DNA of 64,000 bases, from NCBI RefSeq assembly GCF_004551525.1, contig NZ_SATR01000005.1:62001-126000 (forward strand), read 5' to 3'. The stretch comes from Vibrio ouci. Its GTDB lineage: Bacteria; Pseudomonadota; Gammaproteobacteria; Enterobacterales; Vibrionaceae. The notes below the pieces were generated by a model, which saw only the letters and a list, made by a program, of their open reading frames with translations, did no database searches and was not told where the DNA came from. Both the position numbers and the translations under genes were made by a program. Positions 17,971-27,166 of this stretch are shown here, one piece after another. Position 1 is the stretch's first letter. Each line of letters begins with the position of its first letter.

Positions 17971-19248
17971 TTAAATCGCCAATTTATCTCTCAGGTTGTA
18001 ATAGGCCGCACCCATCGCCGTAAACGGGATCTGGAAGTGACGACCACCTGGGAAGGAGTAGTGTTTAAGGGCAGCAAAAGCATCAAAACGTTCTGCATGT
18101 CCTGTTAATGCTTCTGCCAGTAACTTACCCGCCAAATGGGTACAGGTAACACCATGACCGCTGTAACCTTGCAGGTAGTAGATATTGTCAGCAAAAGAGC
18201 CGAACTGAGGCATACGCGAATAGGTCAGCAAGAAGTTGCCTGTCCATGTGTAGTCAATTTTGATTCCCTTCAGTTGAGGGAAGACCGTTTCCATCTTAGG
18301 ACGGATAATCGCTTCGATATTCTCAGGGTCACGTGCGCCGTAAACCACACCACCACCAAACAGTAGGCGTTTGTCCGCACTGAGACGGAAGTAATCCAAC
18401 AGGTAGTTACAGTCTTCAACACAGTAATCACTTGGCAGGATATGTTTTAGCTGCTCGTCAGACAGAGGCTGAGTTGCCACGACCTGAGTGCCACAAGGGA
18501 TCGCTTTGTTACTGATGTTTGGTGCCAGGCCACCTAAGTAAGCGTTACCAGCCAGTACCAGATATTTACTCTTAACACTGCCATGCGCTGTTTTCGCAAT
18601 TGGGTTAGCGCCTTTTTCAATCGCCGTTACTGCTGATTGTTCAAAGATTTGACCACCAAGAGCGGTAAATGCTGCCGCTTCACCCAAAGCCAGTTTCAGT
18701 GGATGAATGTGTCCACCACGCATATCCAGTAGGCCGCCAGAGTAGACTTTGGTACCGACCGCTTGCTCGACTTCAGACGCGTCAAGCAGCGTCAGTTGGT
18801 CATTACCGTAGCGTTCCCAGTTTTTCTTATGCTCTTCCAGCCCTTTCAACTGCTTATTGTTCAACGAAGTAAACAGACCACCTTGTTTGAAGTCGCAGTC
18901 GATATCGTATTTATCTATCAGGCCGCGAATGATATCGCCACCTTCAAAAATCATCTCACACAACGCTTTCGCTTGGGTCTGGTCGTAACGACTTTCAAGT
19001 ACGTCAACATCTCGGCTGTAGCTATTGACGATTTGTCCGCCGTTACGACCAGTGGCTCCAAAACCCACTTTCGCGCTCTCAAGCACCACGACTTTGAAAC
19101 CTTTCTCGGCCAGGTGAAGTGCAGAAGAGAGACCGGAGAATCCCGCACCAACGACACAGACATCACACTCGATATGGTCTTGTAGTTGTGGGTATTCCGG
19201 CATGTTTGGCACAGAATGAGCGTAGAACGAATCCGTATGCTTGTTCAT
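17971..19248 (-). CDS. puuB: gamma-glutamylputrescine oxidase
   Basis: This is 425 residues, a DAO-type FAD oxidoreductase. The N-terminal dinucleotide site reads CVVGAGFSGLSSALHLAEKG, followed by the family motif GATGRNGGQIVNSYSRD. A C-terminal FAD contact is likely in YYLQGYSGHGVTCTHLAGK. In the Puu pathway it oxidises gamma-glutamylputrescine to gamma-glutamyl-gamma-aminobutyraldehyde with release of ammonia and peroxide. Context between puuC and aguB supports this substrate over other amines. Confidence 0.9.
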   Translation of the reverse strand: MNKHTDSFYAHSVPNMPEYPQLQDHIECDVCVVGAGFSGLSSALHLAEKGFKVVVLESAKVGFGATGRNGGQIVNSYSRDVDVLESRYDQTQAKALCEMIFEGGDIIRGLIDKYDIDCDFKQGGLFTSLNNKQLKGLEEHKKNWERYGNDQLTLLDASEVEQAVGTKVYSGGLLDMRGGHIHPLKLALGEAAAFTALGGQIFEQSAVTAIEKGANPIAKTAHGSVKSKYLVLAGNAYLGGLAPNISNKAIPCGTQVVATQPLSDEQLKHILPSDYCVEDCNYLLDYFRLSADKRLLFGGGVVYGARDPENIEAIIRPKMETVFPQLKGIKIDYTWTGNFLLTYSRMPQFGSFADNIYYLQGYSGHGVTCTHLAGKLLAEALTGHAERFDAFAALKHYSFPGGRHFQIPFTAMGAAYYNLRDKLAI

Positions 19249-19279
19249 AGAGATATTCCTTTATTAATCTTCAGCAGGC

Positions 19280-20764
19280 TTAAGGGTGGAGACGAATCCA
19301 GGTCGTCTTGGTTTCAGTGAACTTCTCGATGGCATGCAGCGATTTATCTCGTCCGTTACCACTCATTTTGAATCCACCAAACGGGACAGTCATGTCACCT
19401 TCGTTGTAGTTATTAACCCAGACCGAGCCAGCTTGTAGCTGTTTCGCCACTCGGTGAACACGGTTGATGTTGCTGCTCCATAGCGCAGCACCAAGACCAT
19501 ATTGAGAGTCATTGGCAATCTCGATAGCCTGTGCTTCATCTTTAAATGGAATCACACACAGCACCGGGCCAAAAATCTCTTCCTGAGCCACTTTCATTTT
19601 GTTATCGACGTTGTCTAGAATCGTTGGTTCGACGAATGCACCCTGACCTTGCACATCACCACCGCAGCGCAGTGTTGCGCCTTCAGCCTGACCAAGAAGA
19701 ATGTATTCGAGCACTTTGGCTTTATGCTCCTGATCGATCAGAGCACCCATAGATGAAGAAGTATCAAGAGAGTCTTTTGGCATAAAGGCCTGCGCCGCTG
19801 AAATCACCTTATCGACAAAGCGATCTTTGATGCTTTCATGAACCAGTAAACGCGTCGCGGCAACACACACTTCGCCCTGATTGTAGAAGCACCCTGCTGC
19901 TGTCTCAGCTGCAGCGCGATCAAGGTCATCACAATCTTCAAATACGATGTTCGCGTTCTTACCACCCGCTTCAGCGAATACGCGCTTGAGGTTGGTTTCA
20001 CCAGAGCGAATCATCAGTTGACCGGCAATACGCGTCGAGCCAGTAAAGGCGATACAGTCAACATCATGGTGTTTGGCAAGAGCGTCGCCCGCTTCATGAC
20101 CAAAACCTGTTACGACCTGGAAAACGCCTTTTGCCAGACCTGCCTGCTCAGCAAGCTGACCTAAGTAGATCGCAGTCAGAGATGATTTTTCAGAAGGTTT
20201 AAGAATAACGCTGTTACCTGCAGCCAATGCAGGGCCTAGCTTCCAGCAGGCAAGCCACAGAGGGAAGTTCCAAGGAACGACTGCGGCAACAACACCAATC
20301 GCCTGATGAGAAATAAAGGCGTGGACGTCTTTCTCTGTTGGCGCGACTTCGCCATAAACTTTGTCAATCGCTTCAGCGTACCAACGAAGGGAGTTGGCAG
20401 CACCAGGTACGTCGGTTGAAACACTGTGGCTAATAGGTTTACCAGTATCGAGAGTTTCAAGCAGTGCCAGTGTTTCGCGATGTTGATCGATAAGGTCTGC
20501 AAACTTGTACAGCACCGCTTTACGATGAGAAGGCGCGCTGCTGCTCCACTCACCGCGTTGGAAAGCTTGTCGAGCGTATTTAACCGCAAGATCCACATCT
20601 TCACTCTGGCAACGGGCGATATCCGTTAGCTTTTCGTCCGTTGCTGGATTGATAACCGCTAAGGTTTGACCGCTCTGCGCATCGCAATACTCACCATTGA
20701 TGTAAGATCGATGCTCAATGACAAGACTGTTCTTCAGTTCAATCCATTGTTCTTGGGTTTTCAT
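19280..20764 (-). CDS. puuC: gamma-glutamyl-gamma-aminobutyraldehyde dehydrogenase
   Basis: This is about 494 residues from the ATG at 20764, which is preceded by AAGGAGGG; an ATG at 20794 would only add a 10-residue tail. ALDH motifs are VVPWNFPLWLACWKLGPALA, FTGSTRIAG, FAEAGGKNANIV and the catalytic Cys in NQGEVCVAATRL. It oxidises the aldehyde made by PuuB to gamma-glutamyl-GABA. It lies directly upstream of puuB and downstream of puuR. Confidence 0.92.
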   Translation of the reverse strand: MKTQEQWIELKNSLVIEHRSYINGEYCDAQSGQTLAVINPATDEKLTDIARCQSEDVDLAVKYARQAFQRGEWSSSAPSHRKAVLYKFADLIDQHRETLALLETLDTGKPISHSVSTDVPGAANSLRWYAEAIDKVYGEVAPTEKDVHAFISHQAIGVVAAVVPWNFPLWLACWKLGPALAAGNSVILKPSEKSSLTAIYLGQLAEQAGLAKGVFQVVTGFGHEAGDALAKHHDVDCIAFTGSTRIAGQLMIRSGETNLKRVFAEAGGKNANIVFEDCDDLDRAAAETAAGCFYNQGEVCVAATRLLVHESIKDRFVDKVISAAQAFMPKDSLDTSSSMGALIDQEHKAKVLEYILLGQAEGATLRCGGDVQGQGAFVEPTILDNVDNKMKVAQEEIFGPVLCVIPFKDEAQAIEIANDSQYGLGAALWSSNINRVHRVAKQLQAGSVWVNNYNEGDMTVPFGGFKMSGNGRDKSLHAIEKFTETKTTWIRLHP

Positions 20765-20801
20765 ACGCCCTCCTTGTATATCACAACAAGGCAAGGCCCA
20801 C

Positions 20802-21359
20802 TTAGAATGTGGTCGGCGTATGCGCGCTTATCATTCGACAAGCCCTGTCTGTGTGATTAGTAAACTTATGTGGCTCTGTCGTATCAATAATGTACGACTC
20901 ACCTTGTTTGATAAGATAAGACTGGCCTTTGTATTCAAGAGTGATTTCACCCTCTAACACCGTGCCTATCTCCTCACCTTCGTGTCTTATTTCTCCCGCG
21001 CCAGTGGTACCGTGCGGTGCATATTCTTCAATCAGGAATCCAATCACCTGATCTTTATTGCCGTTAGACACCAATTTCATCGAAACCGACTCGCTGCCCA
21101 TTTCAACCAGCTCGTCCTGGGTCATAACAACTTTCACTTCATCACTTTGCGGCTTTTCAAAGGTAAAGAACTCTGAAAGCGATAAAGAGAAAACGTTAAC
21201 TATCTTTTGTAACGAACTGACCGACGGGCTGACTTTGCCATTCTCAATTGAAGAAATAGCACTGTGTGTAATCCCAGCTCGCTCGGCGAGTTCGCGTTGT
21301 GACAATCCGTGTTGTTTTCGTAACTGAACAATATTTTTACCAATCTCTTGATTGTTCAT
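20802..21359 (-). CDS. puuR: putrescine-responsive repressor
   Basis: This is 185 residues. The N-terminal Xre-type helix-turn-helix (IVQLRKQHGLSQRELAERAG, then HSAISSIENGKVSPSVSSL) is followed by a C-terminal cupin (GEEIGTVLEGEITLEYKGQ, then ESYIIDTTEPHKF). This is the PuuR architecture. In E. coli PuuR represses the puu genes and is released by putrescine. It sits between puuD and puuC in its own target operon, which implies autoregulation. Likely operators are in the 22123-22466 control region. Confidence 0.92.
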   Translation of the reverse strand: MNNQEIGKNIVQLRKQHGLSQRELAERAGITHSAISSIENGKVSPSVSSLQKIVNVFSLSLSEFFTFEKPQSDEVKVVMTQDELVEMGSESVSMKLVSNGNKDQVIGFLIEEYAPHGTTGAGEIRHEGEEIGTVLEGEITLEYKGQSYLIKQGESYIIDTTEPHKFTNHTDRACRMISAHTPTTF

Positions 21360-21375
21360 TCATGCAGCTCCTGAT

Positions 21376-22122
21376 TTATACAGAGGCAGCCATCATAAAT
21401 TCTTTGAACAAAATTTGAGAGAAATGATTGGTTTTTGCTTGCCATTCTGGGTGCCACTGCACGCCAACAAAAAATTTCTGACCAGGAAGACTAAAGGCTT
21501 CCACTAGTCCATCCGGTGCTTTGGCCTCAATGTTCAGCTGTGGAGCAAGCTGGTCGACCCCTTGGTTGTGCAGTGTATTCACTTCGAACAGACTGGTGTT
21601 TTGCCACTGATTTTCAGTCAGCCACTGCTCAAACAAGCTCTCTTTTTGTACCAACACTGCATGTGCTGGTGCATACTTTTGTTCGAAATCTTCAACAGGG
21701 CTTTCTCTATGGTCATTAAATCCTGACTCATGTACTGCTGGGTTTAGCGAACCACCCAGAGCCACATTCATCTCTTGAAAACCACGGCAGATGCCCAGGC
21801 AAGGAATATCACCGTCGACCGCATGACGGATTAACGACAAAGAGAGCTCATCACGCTTTTCATCTTTCTTCGCTTCTTCATGAGTCGCGTTGTAGCGATG
21901 AGGTGCCACGTTTGAATGACTGCCAGGAAACAAGAAACCATCACACATATCGAGAATGGTCTGTATATCCTCTGCTGGCATCTCTGGAGCCAGTATCAAA
22001 GGCAGACCACCGAAATCTTTTACAGCGTGTAAATAGAAGTCATTCACTGCCTGGACCTGGTAACCACCTAACTCCTTCGCGCAGCTGACTATACCGATAA
22101 TAGGTTTGCTTGTTTTAGCCAT
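21376..22122 (-). CDS. puuD: gamma-glutamyl-gamma-aminobutyrate hydrolase
   Basis: This is 248 residues of the class I glutamine amidotransferase-like family. The nucleophile Cys lies in IPCLGICRGFQEMNVALGG, and the His-Glu pair lies in VGVQWHPEWQ. It releases GABA from gamma-glutamyl-GABA, which GabT then uses. It is the first gene of the minus-strand operon, divergent from puuA across a 344-base control region. Confidence 0.93.
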   Translation of the reverse strand: MAKTSKPIIGIVSCAKELGGYQVQAVNDFYLHAVKDFGGLPLILAPEMPAEDIQTILDMCDGFLFPGSHSNVAPHRYNATHEEAKKDEKRDELSLSLIRHAVDGDIPCLGICRGFQEMNVALGGSLNPAVHESGFNDHRESPVEDFEQKYAPAHAVLVQKESLFEQWLTENQWQNTSLFEVNTLHNQGVDQLAPQLNIEAKAPDGLVEAFSLPGQKFFVGVQWHPEWQAKTNHFSQILFKEFMMAASV

Positions 22123-22466
22123 GGTGCTTCCGTGTTCAATTTATTTAACATTCACACTACAAACCATGTACAAAATTATCAACAGAAATGTTCGATATTC
22201 TGACCAAATCGTGACCAATTCCACCTTTTTGTTCAAAAAAAAGCCATTTTTTGCTCAATATATTGAGCAAAACTGCAGCAACTGTTACAAAATAGTTAAC
22301 AAGACAAGCCCGCGACGAAGTTGTTATTTTTACAAAAATAAAATTAAGTCGTTGTATATAAAGAAAATAATTGTAAAGAGTTAGACCTTAGTCTAATAAA
22401 TGCAACCTAGTTGTTAACTCAATTATTTTTAGCTCGCCGCTCGTCAGGCTATTTGGAGAACTAAAA
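22123..22466. promoter_or_regulatory. divergent puuD/puuA control region with PuuR operator candidates
   Basis: This AT-rich region holds TTGCTCAATATATTGAGCAA (22251-22270), a perfect 20-bp palindrome. The part TGCTCAATATATT agrees with the inverted E. coli PuuR site (TGTTCATTATATTTT) at 11 of 15 positions by eye. Further TGTTC-type elements lie at 22133, about 22189 and about 22230, and another dyad, TTAGAC-CTTA-GTCTAA, lies at 22381-22396 near puuA. Their arrangement suits coordinate repression of both arms. Confidence 0.65.
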
Positions 22467-23810
22467 ATGGAATCGTATCTACAGGAAGTTAAAAATTTTA
22501 GACAGCAATGGCCCGAGATAGAGTTCGTTGACCTCATTTTCACCGACATTAATGCCACACCTCGCGGCAAACGTATCCCAGTCAGTGGGTTAGACAAACT
22601 GCAGAAAGGGGTCGCCCTACCACTTTCAACTATCTCTCTCGACACTAAGGGCAATGTTGTCGAGTCTGCGGGACTCGGGGAAGACCTGGGCGAGCCCGAC
22701 AATATGTGCTTTCCAATCGCCGATACCCTAATGCCAACAGCGAACCCTCATATTGGACAACTACTGTTAAGCATGATGGATGAAACTGGTGTCAATCCGA
22801 ACTCTCTTTTTATTCGCAATATCCTTTCTGGCATGGTCGAAAAACTGCACGCGAACAACACTTTCCCATGCGTAGCATTAGAACTTGAGTTTTACTTAAT
22901 CGATAAGAAACGTGGCAAACAGGGTGAGTTGCAAACCGCGATTAACCCAAGCAAACAAACCCGAGAAAAGGACACTGAGGTTTACGATCTCGATGGTTTG
23001 GACGACTACGCTGACTTCCTGACCGACCTCAACCGCATCGCCCAAGAGCAAGGGTTAAACACTTCTGGAGCTTTGTCTGAGTCCGCTCCAGGCCAGTTCG
23101 AAATTAACTTCAACCATTCACAAGATGTGCTGCGAGTTTGTGACGAAATCATCATCGCCAAACGAGTGATCCGTCAGGTCGCCAATCAACATGGTTTCGA
23201 TGCCACCTTTATGGCGAAACCATTCGCTGAGCAAGCTGGTAACGGCATGCACATTCACATCAGCCTTGTGGATCAGGATGGCAATAACCTATTTAGTCAG
23301 GCAGACGGTCAAGAGAGCCCACTGTTTTATCAAACCATCGCAGCCATGCTGGCACAGACATCTGATTCTATGGCTTTGATCTGCCCTAACGTCAACTCTT
23401 ACCGTCGTTTCGTACCTGGTGCTTATGTCCCTACCAAAGCGGACTGGGGCGAAAACCACCGCGGCGTAGCGCTGCGCGTTCCGATCAGCGACAGCAAAAA
23501 CCGTCGTGTTGAACACCGTATCGCAGGCGCTGACGTTAACCCATACATTCTTGCCGCTGTGGTGCTATCAGCAGTACTGGCCAGCGAAACTTATAACAAA
23601 GAGCAATGTCCTGCTTCTCTTAGTGATGACGCGGTTGACTTACCCGTGCGTATGTCTGAAGCTCTGGATCAGTTGGAACACAGCGAACTGGCTCAGTACA
23701 TCTCAAGGGAATTTATCGATTTATTTTTAGCCTGCAAACGGAGTGAACTCGCAGAGTTTGAGCGAGCGATTACTCCTCTAGAAATCGATTGGATGTTGCA
23801 CTCAGCTTAA
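22467..23810 (+). CDS. puuA: gamma-glutamylputrescine synthetase
   Basis: This is 447 residues of the glutamine synthetase superfamily. Motifs are ALELEFYLID, PGQFEINFNHSQD, the ATP-site region GNGMHIHISLVDQDG and ENHRGVALRVP, and RRVEHRIAGADVNPY. It ligates glutamate to putrescine with ATP, the entry step of the Puu pathway. It is not GlnA because of the divergent active-site context and gene neighbourhood. TTTGGAG precedes the ATG. It heads an operon with the NhaC-type carrier 18 bases downstream. Confidence 0.93.
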   Translation: MESYLQEVKNFRQQWPEIEFVDLIFTDINATPRGKRIPVSGLDKLQKGVALPLSTISLDTKGNVVESAGLGEDLGEPDNMCFPIADTLMPTANPHIGQLLLSMMDETGVNPNSLFIRNILSGMVEKLHANNTFPCVALELEFYLIDKKRGKQGELQTAINPSKQTREKDTEVYDLDGLDDYADFLTDLNRIAQEQGLNTSGALSESAPGQFEINFNHSQDVLRVCDEIIIAKRVIRQVANQHGFDATFMAKPFAEQAGNGMHIHISLVDQDGNNLFSQADGQESPLFYQTIAAMLAQTSDSMALICPNVNSYRRFVPGAYVPTKADWGENHRGVALRVPISDSKNRRVEHRIAGADVNPYILAAVVLSAVLASETYNKEQCPASLSDDAVDLPVRMSEALDQLEHSELAQYISREFIDLFLACKRSELAEFERAITPLEIDWMLHSA

Positions 23811-23828
23811 ACAAAGGACTGACACGCT

Positions 23829-25307
23829 ATGACAACTCAAGCAAAGGTGCTGGACGCGCCGATAAAATTTAATACCCAACATATTGTGGTGACCTTATTA
23901 GTGATCGCGACTTTCGTCTTTTTCACTGCTATTGGTCTTAACCATGAACAAGGACAATCTTATGGCTGGATGAGCCTGCTACCAACCGCCTTGGTACTGT
24001 TTTTTGCCCTGACCACTCACCGCACGGTTGAAGCACTTTTTAGTGGTGCTATCGCAGGCGTGCTACTGCTGAATCCTGCCGAAGCAGTCGAGCAAATTGT
24101 TGATATCTCGATGACGGTAATGATGGATGAAACTATCGCCTGGATCATTCTGGTCTGTGGTTTGATGGGTGGCCTGATTGCTATTCTTGAGAAAGGCGGC
24201 AGTATCCTCAGCTTTTCAGATATGTTGGTGACTAAAGTGAAAAGCCGTCGCCAATCTATGCTGATGACATTTTTGCTGGGTATCGTGATCTTTATTGATG
24301 ACTACCTGAACGCGATTGCAATCTCTTCATCAATGAAGAAAGTCACTGACGGATACCAGATCTCGCGTGAGAAGCTCTCTTACCTAGTTGACTCCACAGC
24401 GGCACCTATCTGTATTCTGGTACCAATTTCAACCTGGGCTATTTTCTTTAGTTCTCTGCTAGAAGCAAACAACGTTGCAGAAGCAGGCGAAGGTATCAAA
24501 GCGTACATTGAAGCAATTCCATACATGGCGTACGGCTGGGTAACGCTCGCAATCGTTCTGTTGGTAGCGATGGAGAAGATCCCAGATCTTGGCGCGATGA
24601 AGAAAGCTGAGCAGCGTGCGAAGAACGGTCAGGTCCGCCCTGACGGTGCAGCAGACATTGATTTCGGTTCTGATATCGCTGCGCACACAAGTCCAACTAT
24701 GGGTCTGATTAACTTCCTGCTACCTATGATTGTTCTGGTCGCGGCAAGTTGGTACTTCGGTATCGATCTACTGGCTGGCGTATTCGTCGCGATTATCTTT
24801 ACTATCTGTTTCTACGGCGTGCAAAAGCTTATCTCTATGAATGATATGTTTGAAGCGGTATACGATGGTATCAAGGTGATGTTACTGCCACTGGCAACAG
24901 TAATCGGCGGCTTTATGCTCAAGAACGTTAACGACTCGCTAGGCGTGACTCAGTATGTTATCGAGACCGTTAGCCCTTACCTGTCAGCGTCTTACTTCCC
25001 TGCGATCATCTTTATGATCACTGGTGGCCTGGTGTTTGCGACGGCATCATCATGGGGTACCTTCGCGGTAGCAATGCCGATTGTACTGCCACTCGGTGAG
25101 CAGCTGGGTGTGCCACTACACCTGACTGTTGCTGCACTGCTATCAGCCTCTGCAGCCGGTAGTCACTCATGTTTCTTCAGTGACTCAACGGTACTGTCTG
25201 CACAAGGCTCTGGCTGTACATCAATGCAACATGCGACCACTCAGTTCCCATACGCACTGATTGGTATTATCGCGACCATGATTTTCTTCTTAATCGTGGG
25301 CCTGTAA
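23829..25307 (+). CDS. NhaC-family antiporter, possibly the polyamine carrier
   Basis: This is 492 residues with about 11-12 membrane segments (for example IIFMITGGLVFATASSWGTF, DDYLNAIAISSSMKKVTDGY, SASAAGSHSCFFSDSTVLS). These are the signatures of the NhaC branch of the Na+/H+ antiporter (ion transporter) superfamily, which also includes amino-acid and dicarboxylate exchangers. It follows puuA by 18 bases and is probably cotranscribed. No PuuP-type permease is present, so this carrier may move putrescine, agmatine or a pathway amine. That is inference from context only. Confidence 0.8.
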   Translation: MTTQAKVLDAPIKFNTQHIVVTLLVIATFVFFTAIGLNHEQGQSYGWMSLLPTALVLFFALTTHRTVEALFSGAIAGVLLLNPAEAVEQIVDISMTVMMDETIAWIILVCGLMGGLIAILEKGGSILSFSDMLVTKVKSRRQSMLMTFLLGIVIFIDDYLNAIAISSSMKKVTDGYQISREKLSYLVDSTAAPICILVPISTWAIFFSSLLEANNVAEAGEGIKAYIEAIPYMAYGWVTLAIVLLVAMEKIPDLGAMKKAEQRAKNGQVRPDGAADIDFGSDIAAHTSPTMGLINFLLPMIVLVAASWYFGIDLLAGVFVAIIFTICFYGVQKLISMNDMFEAVYDGIKVMLLPLATVIGGFMLKNVNDSLGVTQYVIETVSPYLSASYFPAIIFMITGGLVFATASSWGTFAVAMPIVLPLGEQLGVPLHLTVAALLSASAAGSHSCFFSDSTVLSAQGSGCTSMQHATTQFPYALIGIIATMIFFLIVGL

Positions 25308-25639
25308 AAATTCTCGTTCTGTTTTAAAACAGTAAGTAACGATGAAAAATTACTGCCAAATTAGAAGTAAATATAAGCCCAAAACTTACCTCCACTTGGT
25401 AGCTCCTTGTGGGGGTGAGTTATAACCTGAGCATGTGCGATAACCTCCAATTTCAGATTCCCCTGATAATCATGCTAAGTACTATTACTTATCCCATAAA
25501 CGAACCTCTTTAAACCTGTCCTTATCTCTCAATTTTGCAACTCAATATTGCAATCTTGTCGCTATAGTTACACCCATACAGGCGTATAATTTACCTAAGA
25601 CCTATTGTTGATACTGATTATACGGGAGTTCCCCTTTCC
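25308..25639. other. intergenic region before clcA
   Basis: This 332-base AT-rich stretch has a TATAAT at 25585-25590, 50 bases before clcA, but no well-spaced -35. CTGTTTTAAAACAG (25319-25332) is a 14-bp palindrome without a loop. No gene is seen. Confidence 0.45.
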
Positions 25640-27040
25640 ATGACCAAAAGAGAGAAAATTAAGCAGTCCTTACTTGCCGCGGTTCCCAAGGATGCGATTA
25701 ATCAATTTCTCTCTAAAGACAAAACGCCTATTTCAGTGTTGCTACTTTCTTTGTTAGTGGGTGTGCTGGCCGGTCTAGTGGGCACCTACTTTGAAATCGC
25801 GGTTCATTTCGTTTCTGAAACACGTACCGATTGGCTAAAGAATGAAATTGGTGGCGTGGTTCCTCTTTGGCTAGCGGCATTTATCATCAGTGCCACTCTC
25901 GCCTTTATTGGTTATTTCCTCGTACATAAGTTCGCTCCTGAAGCCGCAGGTTCAGGTATTCCAGAAATTGAAGGGGCGATGGATGGGATCAGACCTGTTA
26001 GATGGTGGCGCGTAATTCCTGTTAAGTTTTTCGGCGGTATGGGCGCACTTGGCTCAGGTATGGTACTTGGCCGTGAAGGCCCGACGGTACAAATGGGCGG
26101 CGCTATCGGCCGTATGGTCACTGACATTTTCAAGGTCAAAGATGATGATACTCGCCATTCGTTGTTGGCATCAGGCGCTGCTGGTGGCTTAGCTGCCGCA
26201 TTCAACGCACCGCTCGCGGGGATTATGTTTGTCGTGGAAGAGATGCGACCACAATTTCGCTACTCTTTGATTTCCATTCGCGCCGTGATCATCTCTGCGG
26301 TATCAGCCAACATCGTATTTCGTTACATCAATGGACAAAATGCGGTCATCACCATGCCGCAGTACCAAGCACCAGAGCTTGAAACGCTGTGGCTATTCTT
26401 ACTCCTTGGTGGGCTATTTGGTGCATTTGGTGTGCTGTTCAATAACTTGGTGACTCTGTCTCAAGATCTCTTTGTGCGTCTACATAAAAATGACTGTAAG
26501 CGCTACCTAATTACCGGAAGCTTAATCGGCGGCTGTTTTGGCATCATGCTGCTTTACCTCCCAGAAGTGACTGGTGGCGGCATTGGCTTGATCCCTACGA
26601 TTACCAATGGCGGTTACAGCGCAGCGCTGCTATTACTGCTGTTCGTTGCCCGTATTGTCACCACTATGATCTGTTTTGGCTCTGGTGCGCCGGGCGGTAT
26701 TTTTGCGCCAATGCTCGCTCTTGGCACTCTGTTTGGGTATGCATTTGGATTGATTGCACAAAGCCTAATGCCAGAGCTAAATATCACTCCAGGCATGTTC
26801 GCTATCGCTGGTATGGGCGCCCTTTTCGCTGCAACCGTGCGAGCACCGATTACGGGCATTTTGCTAGTCATAGAAATGACCAATAACTATTACCTTATCT
26901 TGCCTTTAATCATCACAAGTTTAGGCGCGGTAATATTTGCCCAACTCTTTGGTGGCCAGCCTATCTATAGTCAATTGCTCCATCGAACTCTTAAAAATGA
27001 GAAGTTACGACAGAAAGATCTACCAAGTGACCCTCACTGA
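25640..27040 (+). CDS. clcA: H+/Cl- exchange transporter
   Basis: This is 466 residues, a typical ClC length. Selectivity motifs are GSGIPEIEGAMDG, GREGPTVQMGGAIGR (containing the gating Glu) and the later GSGAPGGIFAPMLALGTLFG. The internal proton Glu is in MFVVEEMRPQFRYS. Such exchangers in E. coli and V. cholerae support acid resistance by exporting protons against chloride entry. It lies near cqsA, as in V. cholerae chromosome II. Confidence 0.95.
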   Translation: MTKREKIKQSLLAAVPKDAINQFLSKDKTPISVLLLSLLVGVLAGLVGTYFEIAVHFVSETRTDWLKNEIGGVVPLWLAAFIISATLAFIGYFLVHKFAPEAAGSGIPEIEGAMDGIRPVRWWRVIPVKFFGGMGALGSGMVLGREGPTVQMGGAIGRMVTDIFKVKDDDTRHSLLASGAAGGLAAAFNAPLAGIMFVVEEMRPQFRYSLISIRAVIISAVSANIVFRYINGQNAVITMPQYQAPELETLWLFLLLGGLFGAFGVLFNNLVTLSQDLFVRLHKNDCKRYLITGSLIGGCFGIMLLYLPEVTGGGIGLIPTITNGGYSAALLLLLFVARIVTTMICFGSGAPGGIFAPMLALGTLFGYAFGLIAQSLMPELNITPGMFAIAGMGALFAATVRAPITGILLVIEMTNNYYLILPLIITSLGAVIFAQLFGGQPIYSQLLHRTLKNEKLRQKDLPSDPH

Positions 27041-27166
27041 GGTTTGCACCGCAGATACTCCACTTGATATGATCACAACGCTTTTACCGACAACGGATTA
27101 TCTCGGTAAAAAATAGAGCTTTTACGTTAGCCAAACACCGCTTTACTCTAATAAGGATGTATTTCA

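Noticed and set aside
18763..19185. 140-codon plus-strand ORF inside puuB
   Set aside because: It is a shadow of the conserved FAD-binding part of puuB on the other strand.
25319..25332. CTGTTTTAAAACAG as a LexA box
   Set aside because: LexA needs CTGT-N8-ACAG; this has N6. It lies just after the NhaC-type gene and far from a promoter.
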